NCBI RefSeq assembly: GCF_015477765.1
Contig: NZ_JADLQQ010000002.1
Span: forward strand, 682,001-746,000
Length of the DNA stretch: 64,000 nt
Direction of reading: 5' to 3'
Origin: Nocardia transvalensis
Lineage (GTDB): Bacteria; Actinomycetota; Actinomycetes; Mycobacteriales; Mycobacteriaceae
The translations under genes were made by a program, and so were the position numbers. Positions 8,174-17,241 of this stretch are shown one piece after another. The first letter of the stretch is position 1. Every line of letters starts with the position of its first letter. The notes under the pieces were generated by a model. The model saw only the letters and a program-made list of their open reading frames with translations. It did not search any database and was not told the DNA's origin.

Positions 8174-10036
8174 CTAGCCGATCGCGGCGTCGAGGGCGGC
8201 TTGGCCGCCGACCACCGGGAAGGTGACCCGGGTGTCGGCGAGGTTCACCGCGAAGCCGGGTCCCGGCCTGGGGCGCAAGGTGAATTCGTTGTCACTGGAC
8301 AACACCACCACGCCCAGCCGATGTCCCTGCGGCAGCACATAGTCGTGCGGCTGCATGGCCAGCTTGATCTCGTACTCCTCGCCCGGGGTGATCGGGGTTG
8401 TCTTGCCGATGTCGTTGCGGTTCTGCGGGTCCACCCAGCCCCTGGTCACGATCCGGGAGCTGCCGTCGGGTGCCCGATCCACCAGCAGCGCAGTGATATT
8501 GGCGGCCGGGCGCTGGAACGACATCCGGAAGGTGACGCCGACGGTGCCGCTCATCCGGAGGGACGTTTTGGCGGGCTTGGCGAAGTAGGCCAGCCGGTTC
8601 GGCGAGCTGGGCGCGGCGACGAGGTCGGCGGCGAGCTTGGTGGCATCGTCGTCGAGGGACTCACTGACACGACCGGCGCCGGTGGGAGCGAGGCCGCCGA
8701 TGTTGCGTCCGCCGGGCTGGAATACCGCGGCCGCGGGAGAGGTGCCGGGGGCGGGCCAGTCCGCCTCGTCGACCCAGGACTTGTCCTCCCGCTGGATGGT
8801 GGCCTTGGGCTCTTTGTCGATTCCGTTGTCCTTACCCAGCAGATACTTGCCGAACCAGCGGTTCACCGTGCGCAGCCATTCCTGCCTGCGCAGGCCGAGG
8901 GGGTCGACGTGACCGGATTGATGCAGCCAGATCTTGTGCGGCACACCGGCTTCGGCGAGCGCGCTGTACCACTGGGCGACGTGCTCGGTCTTGACGTTGA
9001 AGTCGTTGAGCCCGTGCACGGCCAGCACGGCGGCACGCACCTTGTCGATGTGATTCAGGTAGTTGCGCGCGTCCCAGAATGGGCTGTAATCGCCGGTGAC
9101 CCGGTCCTGGTCCCGCTCGAGCCGCTCGATGACCGGCTTGCAGATCTGCCGGTCGGCGCGGGTGTAGACGTATTCGGCGAGTACGTCGGCGTCCTCACCC
9201 TGGTAACCGCCGGGGGCGACCACAGCGCCGTCGCCCCGATAGTAGTCGTACCAGTTGCTGATGGCGGCGATGGGCACGATGGCCTCCAGGCCCGGCACTC
9301 CGGTGGCGGCGACCGCATTGGGCAGGGTGCCGTTGTAGGACACGCCCATCATGCCGACCTTGCCACTGGCCCAACGGGCTACGACCGGTTTGCCCTGCGC
9401 GTCACGCGCCTTGGCCCGGCCGTTGAGCCAGTCGATCGGGGCCCGTGCGCCGACGGTCTCGTTGTCCGCGCCCGTGGTCGGGCAGCCGGTGGACTTCCCG
9501 GTTCCCAGCGATTCGCCGTACATCACGGCGTAGCCGCGGGCCAGGAAGAATTCCTCGTACTGCCAGGTGATCCGGCCGTCGGCGAGGGTGATTCCGGCCG
9601 CCCCGAGTTCCTCGGCCACCCGATTGCGCATCGGCCCGGGTGCCGGTGCGAGCCGCGCCTCGGGACCACCGGGCACATAGAGTTCGACGTCCACATTGTG
9701 GTTGGCCACGTCGTTTCCCCCGGCGAAGTACGGACTCGCCTGGTACACCACCGGGAGCTTGCCGGTGGCCTGTGCCGGTCGGACGACCTGGACGTGCACC
9801 TCGTCGTCCTTGCCGTCGCCGTCGCTGTCCACCGGGGCGCGCACCCACAGGTCCTCCCGGACCGAGGCGGCCGGATCGAACGCCGGCTGGGCCTCCCCGT
9901 CGGCGATGACCGGCTCTCCCGGCGGGTCCGCCAGCGCGGGCGCACCGGACAGCAGCAGCGCCACGGCCGAGGCGGACAGCACGATCCCGCGGGTACGACG
10001 CCGATGACGCCGCTGGTGTAGTCGAGTGGATGTCAT
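8174..10036 (-). CDS. Secreted Xaa-Pro dipeptidyl-peptidase, family S15
   Basis: Secreted serine peptidase of 620 residues that should release X-Pro dipeptides from peptides outside the cell. The N-terminus has an arginine-rich n-region (RRHRRRTR), a hydrophobic core and an ALA cleavage site, a Sec or possibly Tat-compatible signal. The alpha/beta-hydrolase core shows the nucleophile in GVSYNG, the Asp in GLNDFNV and the His in HQSGHVDP. The C-terminal third is the jelly-roll domain common to S15 enzymes and cocaine-esterase-like hydrolases. The ATG at 10036 was chosen over an upstream candidate because AAAGGAGGG lies four bases before it. It stands alone, divergent from the M64 peptidase. 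Confidence 0.93.
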   Translation of the reverse strand: MTSTRLHQRRHRRRTRGIVLSASAVALLLSGAPALADPPGEPVIADGEAQPAFDPAASVREDLWVRAPVDSDGDGKDDEVHVQVVRPAQATGKLPVVYQASPYFAGGNDVANHNVDVELYVPGGPEARLAPAPGPMRNRVAEELGAAGITLADGRITWQYEEFFLARGYAVMYGESLGTGKSTGCPTTGADNETVGARAPIDWLNGRAKARDAQGKPVVARWASGKVGMMGVSYNGTLPNAVAATGVPGLEAIVPIAAISNWYDYYRGDGAVVAPGGYQGEDADVLAEYVYTRADRQICKPVIERLERDQDRVTGDYSPFWDARNYLNHIDKVRAAVLAVHGLNDFNVKTEHVAQWYSALAEAGVPHKIWLHQSGHVDPLGLRRQEWLRTVNRWFGKYLLGKDNGIDKEPKATIQREDKSWVDEADWPAPGTSPAAAVFQPGGRNIGGLAPTGAGRVSESLDDDATKLAADLVAAPSSPNRLAYFAKPAKTSLRMSGTVGVTFRMSFQRPAANITALLVDRAPDGSSRIVTRGWVDPQNRNDIGKTTPITPGEEYEIKLAMQPHDYVLPQGHRLGVVVLSSDNEFTLRPRPGPGFAVNLADTRVTFPVVGGQAALDAAIG

Positions 10037-10422
10037 GATTCCCTCCTTTGTCACCCCTCATCGCGAGGCAGCTCCGGGCGAGCTTCGAAACCCCCACGGG
10101 CTCAAGGGAATTGCCTCGTACTTCATGCTAGAGGGGCGGGGGACCGGATGGTCCGGATCGAGGGAACGCGATGAGTTCACCCCGATGGACAAACCGCTTC
10201 CGCCACCAACACCGTTCGAAAACCCCTATACGAGAAGGGGACTCACCGAAGTAGGCACCCCCTACCCCTGACGGACGGAGGCTGCGTCGACTACGATGAT
10301 GGCGCGTACCGCATAGGGAATGCCCTGGCCAGCAACGGCTTTCGTCGGCATGGCATTCCCGGCGCCTCTGCACCGCCGTCCGGTACGAATTCGCGAACCA
10401 CCACCACCCCTGGAGCTTCGCC
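10037..10422. other. Divergent intergenic region without a gene
   Basis: About 390 bases between the divergent S15 and M64 peptidase genes. An open frame at 10026-10271 overlaps the S15 start region and has no protein-like features. The region should hold the promoters of both secreted peptidases; I see no convincing operator or hairpin. Confidence 0.6.
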
Positions 10423-11382
10423 ATGTCTTTGTCACGACGCCTGTTCACCATCGTTCTCGGCACAGCCACCATCGCCGGACTGTCCGCGGCCACCGGATCG
10501 GCCGCCCCGACCGAAGAGCGGGAAGTGTTCTCGCCCGACGGCACCATCAGCCGCGTTGTCATACCCGTCCCCGATCAACCCCCGGCACCGCGCTCGGCCG
10601 TGCAGGCCGACGTCATACCGATCCAGCAAACCGGGCCCTCCGACAAGCGATTCGATCTCGTCTTCGTCGGTGACGGCTACACCCAGGGTCAGCTGGGCAC
10701 CTACAAGGAGCATGCGATCAACCGGTGGAACGAGATCGTCCAGATCGAACCGTTCAAATCGAAGAAGAACTCCTTCAATGTCTGGGCGGTCAACGTGGTG
10801 TCGCGGGAGTCCGGTGTCGACAACGATCCGCGCGGCACGTATCGGGACACCGCCCTGGACATGACGTTCTGGTGTGGCGGCACCGAGCGCCTGTTGTGTG
10901 TCAACGAGACCAAGGCGATCCAGTACGCCGGGCTCGCCCCCGAGGCCGACCAGGTCGTCGCGCTGGCCAACACCACGAAGTACGGCGGCGCGGGCGGGCG
11001 GGTCGCGACATCGTCCGGCGGCAACGCCCAGGCCGGACAGATCGTGCTGCACGAACTCGGGCACTCCGTCGCAGGCCTGGCCGACGAATACGACTACCCC
11101 AACGACCGCTACACCGGGCGTGAGCCGCGCGAGGTCAACGCGTCGACCTACACCGCCGCACAGATGCGACAAAACCAGGCCAAGTGGTACAAGTATCTGG
11201 GCAAACAGTCCCCGGACGGCGGTGTGGTCGACACCTACGAGGGCGCGGTCTACCACAAGCGCGGCGTATACCGTCCCACCCAGAACTCGCTGATGCGCTC
11301 ACTGGGCCGCCAGTTCAACCTGATCGGACTGGACCAGATGACGGCCGCGATCGATCGCAAGGCCCCGCCCACTCAGCCCTGA
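10423..11382 (+). CDS. Secreted M64-family (IgA peptidase-like) metallopeptidase
   Basis: Secreted zinc metallopeptidase of 319 residues. A signal peptide is evident: MSLSRRLF, a hydrophobic stretch, and cleavage near GSAAP. The catalytic motif HELGHSVAGLADEY (HExxH followed by a downstream Asp/Glu) is the hallmark of family M64. The upstream LVFVGDGYT and the FNVWAVNVVSRESGVDND region are also family features. M64 was founded on a clostridial IgA protease, but most actinobacterial members have no known substrate, so the IgA label should not be taken as function. It appears monocistronic; the next gene begins about 160 bases downstream. Confidence 0.92.
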   Translation: MSLSRRLFTIVLGTATIAGLSAATGSAAPTEEREVFSPDGTISRVVIPVPDQPPAPRSAVQADVIPIQQTGPSDKRFDLVFVGDGYTQGQLGTYKEHAINRWNEIVQIEPFKSKKNSFNVWAVNVVSRESGVDNDPRGTYRDTALDMTFWCGGTERLLCVNETKAIQYAGLAPEADQVVALANTTKYGGAGGRVATSSGGNAQAGQIVLHELGHSVAGLADEYDYPNDRYTGREPREVNASTYTAAQMRQNQAKWYKYLGKQSPDGGVVDTYEGAVYHKRGVYRPTQNSLMRSLGRQFNLIGLDQMTAAIDRKAPPTQP

Positions 11383-11543
11383 TTCGTGGCGTCGACCAAT
11401 TTTCGAACCGTTCTATCGGTCGACCGCACAACCAAATGAACTCTGCTGGAAAAACTTTCGATGCCCCGGCGTTTCGCGCATGATGCCGTCGCGCCGGGGT
11501 AGTGCGCAAACGGGGTTCGCGGCGAGACGGCAAGGAGAGGGAT

Positions 11544-12074
11544 ATGCGGTCCTTACAACGTGGTGCGCTCGCGGCAGCGGCGGCGATTGCGCTGACGACT
11601 GCGATAGGTAGTTCGGCGTCGGCGGAGCCCGCGGCTCTGTCGAACCAGGATCGGACGTATCTGGTCGTCTCCCATCAGGGTCACCTGTCGGAGATGTTGT
11701 CGGGTACGCGCGCGGCGCTGTCCCCGCAGGGGGTGTGCCAAGACGTCCGGCAGATCGGCCAGATGCTCGTGGTGGACCATGCCCGGCTCGACGCGATGGG
11801 CGGTGCCGTCGCGGTGATGAACGGTGTGGTGCCGCCGTTGACGCCCAATCCGGACCAGATCCAGCAGCTGCTCAGCACCGGGATGAAGACCGGACGCGAT
11901 TTCGACAGGTCCTGGCTGCAGATGCAGCAGCGCTTCCACTCCGAGGCGTTGGCGGCCGGTCGGCAGCAGATCGCCGCGGGCAGCTCCGAACAGGTGAAGA
12001 TGCTGGCTCGCGACGCCGAGCCCATCATCACCCACCACTTGGAGATGGTGAACAACGCACTGACCCGCTGCTGA
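11544..12074 (+). CDS. Exported DUF4142-like protein
   Basis: Exported protein of 176 residues. A signal peptide runs from MRSLQRGALAAAAAIAL to cleavage near ASAEP. The mature part is a four-helix, ferritin-like arrangement typical of DUF4142: LSNQDRTYLVVSHQGHLSEM at the start, then MLVVDHARLDAMGGAVA, and a final helix QVKMLARDAEPIITHHLEM. The repeated HxxLxxM-type helices suggest ligand or metal contacts, but no function is established for the family. The ATG at 11544 is set by AAGGAGAGG just upstream. It is convergent with the lipase gene, 27 bases away. Confidence 0.82.
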   Translation: MRSLQRGALAAAAAIALTTAIGSSASAEPAALSNQDRTYLVVSHQGHLSEMLSGTRAALSPQGVCQDVRQIGQMLVVDHARLDAMGGAVAVMNGVVPPLTPNPDQIQQLLSTGMKTGRDFDRSWLQMQQRFHSEALAAGRQQIAAGSSEQVKMLARDAEPIITHHLEMVNNALTRC

Positions 12075-12101
12075 AGCGACGAGCGAAACCCGTTGCGCCC
12101 G

Positions 12102-13055
12102 TCAGCTGTTCGCCGGAGTGGTGGTGCAGCTCGGGCGCACGGCGTCGTCCGGGTCCAGCGCGTCGAGGACGAGCTGGGCGGCGACGGGGTCGTAGGTCAG
12201 CAGGATGTGGTCGGACAGGTCGCCGGGGCAGTAGTCCTGGACCAGGAGGTTGACGGCGTTCGGTGCCTGCAGGTATCCGCTGGTGTAGGGGAGTACGACC
12301 TCGTCGTGGCGGGTCATGATGTTCGTATAGGCGACACCGGGAACGGCCGCGCCACCGTCGGTCAGGGTGCCGAGGAACTGTGATCCGTGCTGGATCTGCA
12401 GGCAGGCGGCGCAGATCGGGTCGACGAGGGCGTTCAGCGTCGGCGTCAGCCCCAGTTCCGCGGCCAGCCGCGTCACCCCGGCCGCGATCCCGAGGGAGTT
12501 GGTGCCCGCCCACCCGGGTCCGAGCGAGACGAGACGAGAGACCTTGTCCGCGCCGCCGAGGAACTTGACGTAATACCCGGCCACCAGATTCCCCTCCGAA
12601 TGGTCGACGATATCGGCCTCGCGGGCACCGGTCGCGGTCAGCACCCGGTCCACGAAGGTCCCCAGCTCGTGCGCGCTCTGCTCGATCGGGGTCAGCCCAC
12701 CGACAGCGTGCAGGGGGGCGGGCAGACCCGCGAGCGTGCCGTAGTTGAGCGCGAACACGCAGTAGTCGTTGTTGGCCAGCAGCGGGGCCAGCGCCTGCCA
12801 ATCCAGCTGTGGGGTCTCGGGCCCGCCGTGCACCAGCACCACGGGATTCGGGTGGCGGGGCCCGGGCGTGCAGGTCCAGTCGTTGGCGCCGATCGGCGCG
12901 GCGCCGGGGTGCTGCAGTTCGGCGGCCACCGCATCGGCCAAGCGGTACGAGACCGGGTAGTGCGGCCGGTTCGGTTGAGCGCTCGCGGGCGACACGGTGA
13001 ATGCAGCACCGAGCAGTACGGCGAGGGCCACCGTGACGACGCGAGCGAGGCGCAT
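12102..13055 (-). CDS. Secreted alpha/beta-hydrolase, class 2 lipase-like
   Basis: Secreted esterase/lipase of 317 residues. The signal peptide ends near PASAQ. The mature enzyme has the oxyanion-hole motif VVLVHGGPE at about residues 72-80. The nucleophile elbow is DHSEGN (Ser153) where this family nearly always has GHSQGG, so the first glycine is replaced by aspartate. Candidate catalytic Asp and His are in TRHDEV and LSDHILL. Cysteines in WTCTPG, NDYC, PICAAC, DYCPG and RPSC should form disulfides, as in other secreted actinobacterial lipases. It probably hydrolyses short or medium acyl esters. The unusual elbow may alter or weaken catalysis. Confidence 0.88.
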   Translation of the reverse strand: MRLARVVTVALAVLLGAAFTVSPASAQPNRPHYPVSYRLADAVAAELQHPGAAPIGANDWTCTPGPRHPNPVVLVHGGPETPQLDWQALAPLLANNDYCVFALNYGTLAGLPAPLHAVGGLTPIEQSAHELGTFVDRVLTATGAREADIVDHSEGNLVAGYYVKFLGGADKVSRLVSLGPGWAGTNSLGIAAGVTRLAAELGLTPTLNALVDPICAACLQIQHGSQFLGTLTDGGAAVPGVAYTNIMTRHDEVVLPYTSGYLQAPNAVNLLVQDYCPGDLSDHILLTYDPVAAQLVLDALDPDDAVRPSCTTTPANS

Positions 13056-13128
13056 CGTCCCAGCATGAGCCCTTCTAAACCGACCGTCCAGTCAACTGCT
13101 TGTCGTCTTGCTCACGCCGTCGGCGACC

Positions 13129-13560
13129 TCAGGTGGCGAAAACCTGGGAGTCGTCGGCGAATGCCTTGAATTCCAGCGCGTTACCCGCGGGATCGAGCAG
13201 GAACATCGTCCACTGCTCACCGGCCTGCCCCTCGAACCGCACATACGGCTCGATCACGAACCGCGTGCCCGCGGCCCGCAGCCGCTCGGCGAGCTCATGG
13301 AACCGCGGGATCGTCAGGATCAGGCCGAAGTGCGGAACCGGGACGTCATGGCCGTCGACGGGGTTGTGGATCCGCTGCGGCCGTTCCGGCGCCAGATGGG
13401 TGACGAATTGGTGGCCGTGCAGATTCCAGTCCACCCAGGTGTCCGCGCTGCGTCCCTGGGTCAAGCCGAGCACCTCGCCGTAGAAATGACGGGCGGCGTC
13501 CAGATCGTCGACCGGCATGGCCAGGTGGAATCGCGGAATCGGGGAGTCGAGAACGGTCAT
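13129..13560 (-). CDS. VOC-superfamily (glyoxalase/bleomycin-resistance-like) protein
   Basis: Small 143-residue protein of the vicinal oxygen chelate fold. Two beta-alpha-beta-beta-beta halves are visible: the first starts PRFHLAMPVDDLDAARHFYGEVLGL, the second PHFGLILTIPRFHELAERLRAAG and ends with the diagnostic LLDPAGNALEFKAF. Candidate metal ligands are the His in FHLAMP and the Glu in LEFKAF. VOC members include dioxygenases, glyoxalases and antibiotic-binding proteins, and sequence alone does not say which this is. It lies between the lipase and the divergent M1 peptidase, apparently as a single gene. Confidence 0.9.
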   Translation of the reverse strand: MTVLDSPIPRFHLAMPVDDLDAARHFYGEVLGLTQGRSADTWVDWNLHGHQFVTHLAPERPQRIHNPVDGHDVPVPHFGLILTIPRFHELAERLRAAGTRFVIEPYVRFEGQAGEQWTMFLLDPAGNALEFKAFADDSQVFAT

Positions 13561-13853
13561 GGTGACAACCTATTGCCCGGCGGCCCCGATAGGGGTATGG
13601 CGCGCCCATGCGATCGGATTTCCCAGCTGCACAATGCTTCTCGCGACTGCGCCCGGTGTTCTCTTCCGCGTGGAAATTTGTTCACCACGGTTCTCGCCCA
13701 CCGCTGTGCGGCTGGTGGGATCGTTATAGGGGCCACGGTGCGTTCGTCGCCGAGTTGGCTTGTAGCGCAGGCGGTTCCGGAGACGGCTGGGAGATGACGT
13801 GCCGTGCACGATTGCGCTCGCGCTCGAATATCCAACCAAGGGGGCTGTGTCCC
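13561..13853. other. Intergenic region upstream of the M1 peptidase
   Basis: About 290 bases between divergent genes. Frames continue upstream of the M1 start, but they lack protein-like composition and precede the signal peptide. The region presumably carries the promoters; no clear operator was seen. Confidence 0.5.
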
Positions 13854-15434
13854 ATGCGTATCTCTCGAAGAAATTCTCCGAGTATCCCTTCCAATGCTGC
13901 AGCGAGGTCGCGGCGGCGTCGAATGATGCTGCCCGCTTTGGCTCTTGCGGCGTCCCTGGCGGCGACACCGGCGGCCGTCGCGGACGAAGAGCCGCCACCC
14001 GGCCCGGACAACGGTTCGTCCTCCGGCTCCATCGCACCGCCCTCGCCCGGCTCCGACGGGCTCGGTGATCCGTACTATCCGAAGGACGGCAACGGCGGCT
14101 ACGACGCCCTCAACTACGACGTCGCCATCGACTACGACCCGCCGAGCCACCGCCTGTCGGGGAAGACCACCGTCACGGCGAACGCCACCCAGAATCTCTC
14201 GTCGTTCAATCTCGACTTCGCCGGTCCTCCGGTGCAATCGGTCTCCGTCAACGGTCAACCCGCCCGCTTCCAGAAGGCCGGTGAGCACGAGCTCGTCGTG
14301 ACCCCGGCGGCGCCACTGCCGCTCGGACAACCCTTCACGGCGATCGTCGAATACAACGGCATCGCAGCCGACACCAAGGGTAACGGGTGGACCTATTCGA
14401 CGAGCGGGGGAGCCTTCGCCCTGGGCGAACCGCATTCGGCATCGACGTGGTACCCGCTCAACGACACACCGCTGGACAAGGTCACCTTCACCCTGCGCGC
14501 GACCGTGCCCACGGGCTGGGGTGTGGTGTCCAACGGGATCCAAACCTCCGACCAGCCCGCCGGATCCGGTAAGCACACCGTGACCTGGGAGACGAAGAGC
14601 CCGATCATCGGCTATCTGACCACGGTCGCCATCGACAAGTTCACCCAACTGAGCCAGAAGCGGCCCAACGGAACACCTTTGGAGAGCTACTTCGCGCCGG
14701 ACGCCGAACAGAAGAAGTCCCTCGAGAAGCGGCTCCCGCAGATCCTCGACTTCGCCGAAAAGCTGTACGGCCCGTATCCGTTCGAGTCCGGCGGTGGCAT
14801 CTATGTCACCACCGACCTGCCGTTCTCGCTCGAGATCCAGACGCGCCCGATCTATGCGCCGTGGACGGATCTGAACACGGTGATCCACGAGAACGCCCAT
14901 CAGTGGTGGGGCGATTCGATGTCGATCAAGCAGTGGAAGGACATCTGCCTCAACGAATGCTTCGCCAGCTACACCGCCGACTTCCTGTGGCCCGAGCGGA
15001 TCGGCAACCAGAACGCCGATCGCATCTATTACCGGGCGCTCGCCCGCGCCGACCAGCGCAACGTGTGGGCGACACCGCTGTACGACCCCGGCCGGGGCAA
15101 CGAGTTCACCACCGTCTACTCCCGGGGCCCGCTGTTCCTGCATGCCCTGCGCCGCAACATCGGCGATGAGGCATTCTTCACCGCCATCCGCGATTTCGTG
15201 CAGGGTCACAAGAACGGCAACGCCTCGATCCCGGAGTTCCGCCAGTTCGTCCAGTCCCGCACCACCAAGGATCTGACCGGGTTCTTCGACGCCTGGCTCA
15301 ACGGAAAGAAGCGTCCGGCCGACGAATACCTGTACCCGGGCCCGCTGGCGGGGCTCACCCTGCTGCCCGAGATGCGGACTCCGGAGTCCGACGAGTGGGC
15401 GAATTGGCCACTCGGGCAAGGTGATAGGCGATGA
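13854..15434 (+). CDS. Secreted M1-family zinc aminopeptidase
   Basis: Secreted gluzincin peptidase of 526 residues. The N-terminus has RRNSPS followed by RSRRRR and a hydrophobic stretch cleaved near AVADE, a Sec or Tat-type signal. The N-terminal saddle domain begins GGYDALNYDVAIDYDP. The catalytic motif HENAHQWWGDSM is followed 18 residues later by the third zinc ligand in LNECFASY, so the HExxH-x18-E pattern is complete. The usual exopeptidase GAMEN motif is replaced by SLEIQT, as in other actinobacterial secreted M1 proteins. It lacks the long C-terminal helical domain of PepN. The ATG at 13854 follows a GGGGG stretch. A strong hairpin closes the gene. Confidence 0.92.
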   Translation: MRISRRNSPSIPSNAAARSRRRRMMLPALALAASLAATPAAVADEEPPPGPDNGSSSGSIAPPSPGSDGLGDPYYPKDGNGGYDALNYDVAIDYDPPSHRLSGKTTVTANATQNLSSFNLDFAGPPVQSVSVNGQPARFQKAGEHELVVTPAAPLPLGQPFTAIVEYNGIAADTKGNGWTYSTSGGAFALGEPHSASTWYPLNDTPLDKVTFTLRATVPTGWGVVSNGIQTSDQPAGSGKHTVTWETKSPIIGYLTTVAIDKFTQLSQKRPNGTPLESYFAPDAEQKKSLEKRLPQILDFAEKLYGPYPFESGGGIYVTTDLPFSLEIQTRPIYAPWTDLNTVIHENAHQWWGDSMSIKQWKDICLNECFASYTADFLWPERIGNQNADRIYYRALARADQRNVWATPLYDPGRGNEFTTVYSRGPLFLHALRRNIGDEAFFTAIRDFVQGHKNGNASIPEFRQFVQSRTTKDLTGFFDAWLNGKKRPADEYLYPGPLAGLTLLPEMRTPESDEWANWPLGQGDRR

Positions 15435-15446
15435 CATAGGGAGCTT

Positions 15447-15474
15447 GGCGCCCTCCGGATCGCCGGAGGGCGCC
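15447..15474. terminator. Bidirectional terminator at the end of the injection-system operon
   Basis: Perfect 12-bp stem (GGCGCCCTCCGG, loop ATCG, complement) between the M1 peptidase and the last gene of the tail operon, which converge here. It marks the distal end of the roughly 18-kb minus-strand operon. Confidence 0.85.
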
Positions 15475-15491
15475 TATCCCGGATTGTGCTG

Positions 15492-16613
15492 TCAGTGCTC
15501 CGGGGAGGTCACGGCGACGACCATGCGCGCGGCGCCGTACACCTTCTCGGTGTTCTCATCGACGGTGACGATGTCGAATGCGACCATATCGCCGGGCTTT
15601 TCGCCCTCGATCGGTTCGACCGTGATGGTCAGCCACACCTGTTCGCCGGGCTGCAGGCACACGCCCACCTCGTGGCTGGGGTCGCCATTGTCGTCGATGC
15701 TGACATTGTCGAGCGGATCGGTCGGGCAGTGGCACTCGGACAGGCCGAGCGCGGCCGCGAAACGCACGGTCTCCTCCGAGCCCGGTTCCAGTCGCACCGG
15801 CCGCAGCGCCACCTCCGCCTCCAACGGGCAGCGGTCGGTCGCGGGGACCTCGAGCAGCACCTTGCGGACCAGCGTCTGGCCCGGGTTGCGATTGGTGATC
15901 ATCAGGTTGCGCTGCCCGTGGTGGGTGTCGACGGTCGGCGAGATGTAGATGGCGGCAGGCCGATCGCTCAGCGGTTTGCCGTCTTTCGGATAGGTGGCTG
16001 CCGTATCCACCAGATGGATCACCCCGCCTCCGCCGCCGATCACACCACCACCCTCGGAGTACACGTTGGCCCCGAGGCAGACGTGTCCGTTGTTGTACTG
16101 CGAGATATCGTCGGCATGCGGCACCCAGAAATCGTCGCTTTGCACCACGATCCAGCCGCCCTGCTGGACAACTGCCCTGTTGGAGCCCTCGAAGGTGGGA
16201 TTTCCATAGTTCAGTACTCCGCCCGGATCCGTGCGTCTCGCGATGGCGCTGTCGGGACCCACCCCACCCACCGAATAGTTCGCCACCCAGCCCTCCAGAC
16301 GCAGGCCACGCACCGGCAGAGCATCACCCTTCGGCTCGGCCACGTAATCACCGCGGTTCCATACCCTGACCATGAGGTAGTAGGGATTGGTGAAGATGGT
16401 CGGGTCGCTGACGTCGACGCTGCCGTCCCACTGTCGCTTCTGGTCATCCCAGGTCTCGGGCAGCATGAAGTCCGCGGTTTCCTCGTTTCGTACCAACCGG
16501 ATGTTCGGGCTGGACCAGAAGTCGATCCCGGTGCCCAGCGGTCGCCCGGTTCCCTGATCGCCCGCAACGTACGGGATGACCAATCTGCCGTCGGTGCGAT
16601 TGACATCTGCCAT
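15492..16613 (-). CDS. Accessory protein of the injection system (unknown)
   Basis: Last gene of the tail operon, 373 residues; I do not recognise the family. It has no signal peptide and looks beta-rich, with many Gly, Asn and Asp residues. The middle is very glycine-rich (YSEGGGVIGGGGGVIHLVD), and several cysteines lie in DRCPLEAEV, SECHCPTD and GVCLQPGEQ. The C-terminal third resembles an immunoglobulin-like beta domain (PGEQVWLTITVEP...FDIVTVDENTEKVYGA). The start follows GAGGG seven bases upstream. Its place after the baseplate and fibre-like genes suggests a surface, adhesin or decoration protein, an inference from position. Confidence 0.7.
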   Translation of the reverse strand: MADVNRTDGRLVIPYVAGDQGTGRPLGTGIDFWSSPNIRLVRNEETADFMLPETWDDQKRQWDGSVDVSDPTIFTNPYYLMVRVWNRGDYVAEPKGDALPVRGLRLEGWVANYSVGGVGPDSAIARRTDPGGVLNYGNPTFEGSNRAVVQQGGWIVVQSDDFWVPHADDISQYNNGHVCLGANVYSEGGGVIGGGGGVIHLVDTAATYPKDGKPLSDRPAAIYISPTVDTHHGQRNLMITNRNPGQTLVRKVLLEVPATDRCPLEAEVALRPVRLEPGSEETVRFAAALGLSECHCPTDPLDNVSIDDNGDPSHEVGVCLQPGEQVWLTITVEPIEGEKPGDMVAFDIVTVDENTEKVYGAARMVVAVTSPEH

Positions 16614-16650
16614 TTTCTGTCCCTCTTTCTCTAGGTGCGCGCCGACGGAA

Positions 16651-17238
16651 TCAGCCGGTCACACAGACGATCTGGAAGCCGTTGATCTGCACGATGTCGG
16701 TTCCGGCGGCACTGCTCAGCCGGGCGGAGATGAAATAGGTGAAGGCCGGATCCAGCACCTCGGTGCCGGCGGCGGGTCCCGCTGACAGGTCGAATACGCC
16801 GCCCGGTTCGGTGTGCACTCCGAAGATCTGTGCCACCGCATCACGACTGGAGCCGTCCAGGTTCTGCCGGAACAGTTCCATCTGCAGGGTGCCTTGCCCG
16901 GTGTTGGATCCGATCACGCGAAACTTTCTGATCTGACCGGTATTCGGCAGTGGGGCGGTCATGAGCCCGCTGGCGCCGCCTGCGCCGCTGCGTTTCTGGG
17001 CGTAGCCCAGCTTGTGATCCCATCCATCGTTCCCGGATTGGGTCAACTGCGGTGCCAAGTTGATCGTCCGCTCCTTGGGCACCCCCGACGCAACAGCATT
17101 CAGCGCCGCGGCAATGGCGTCGAGGTCGACCTGCAGCGCCTGGAAGCGCACATTGAAACCGTTGTCACCGCCGGCGGTGACCCGGTCGACGGAGTCGACC
17201 CAGTTCTTGTGGTTGAAGGTGCGGGTGAAAAGGCCCAT
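16651..17238 (-). CDS. Accessory protein of the injection system (unknown, fibre-like)
   Basis: Protein of 195 residues with no family I can name. It starts MGLFTRTFNHKNWVDSVDRV, has a short alpha-helical stretch with IAAALNAV, and continues as a probable beta-sandwich (RKFRVIGSNTGQGTLQMELFRQNLDG ... FTYFISARLSSAAGTDIVQINGF). This short helix followed by a beta domain resembles small trimeric fibre or attachment proteins of phage baseplates. It starts three bases after the stop of the 1316-residue gene, so it belongs to the same transcript. A role in tail-fibre attachment or target binding is plausible but unproven. Confidence 0.68.
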   Translation of the reverse strand: MGLFTRTFNHKNWVDSVDRVTAGGDNGFNVRFQALQVDLDAIAAALNAVASGVPKERTINLAPQLTQSGNDGWDHKLGYAQKRSGAGGASGLMTAPLPNTGQIRKFRVIGSNTGQGTLQMELFRQNLDGSSRDAVAQIFGVHTEPGGVFDLSAGPAAGTEVLDPAFTYFISARLSSAAGTDIVQINGFQIVCVTG

Positions 17239-17241
17239 GGC

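Noticed and set aside
10026..10271. 81-codon plus-strand frame between the S15 and M64 peptidases
   Set aside because: It overlaps the S15 start and ribosome site, has no ribosome site of its own and no protein-like composition.
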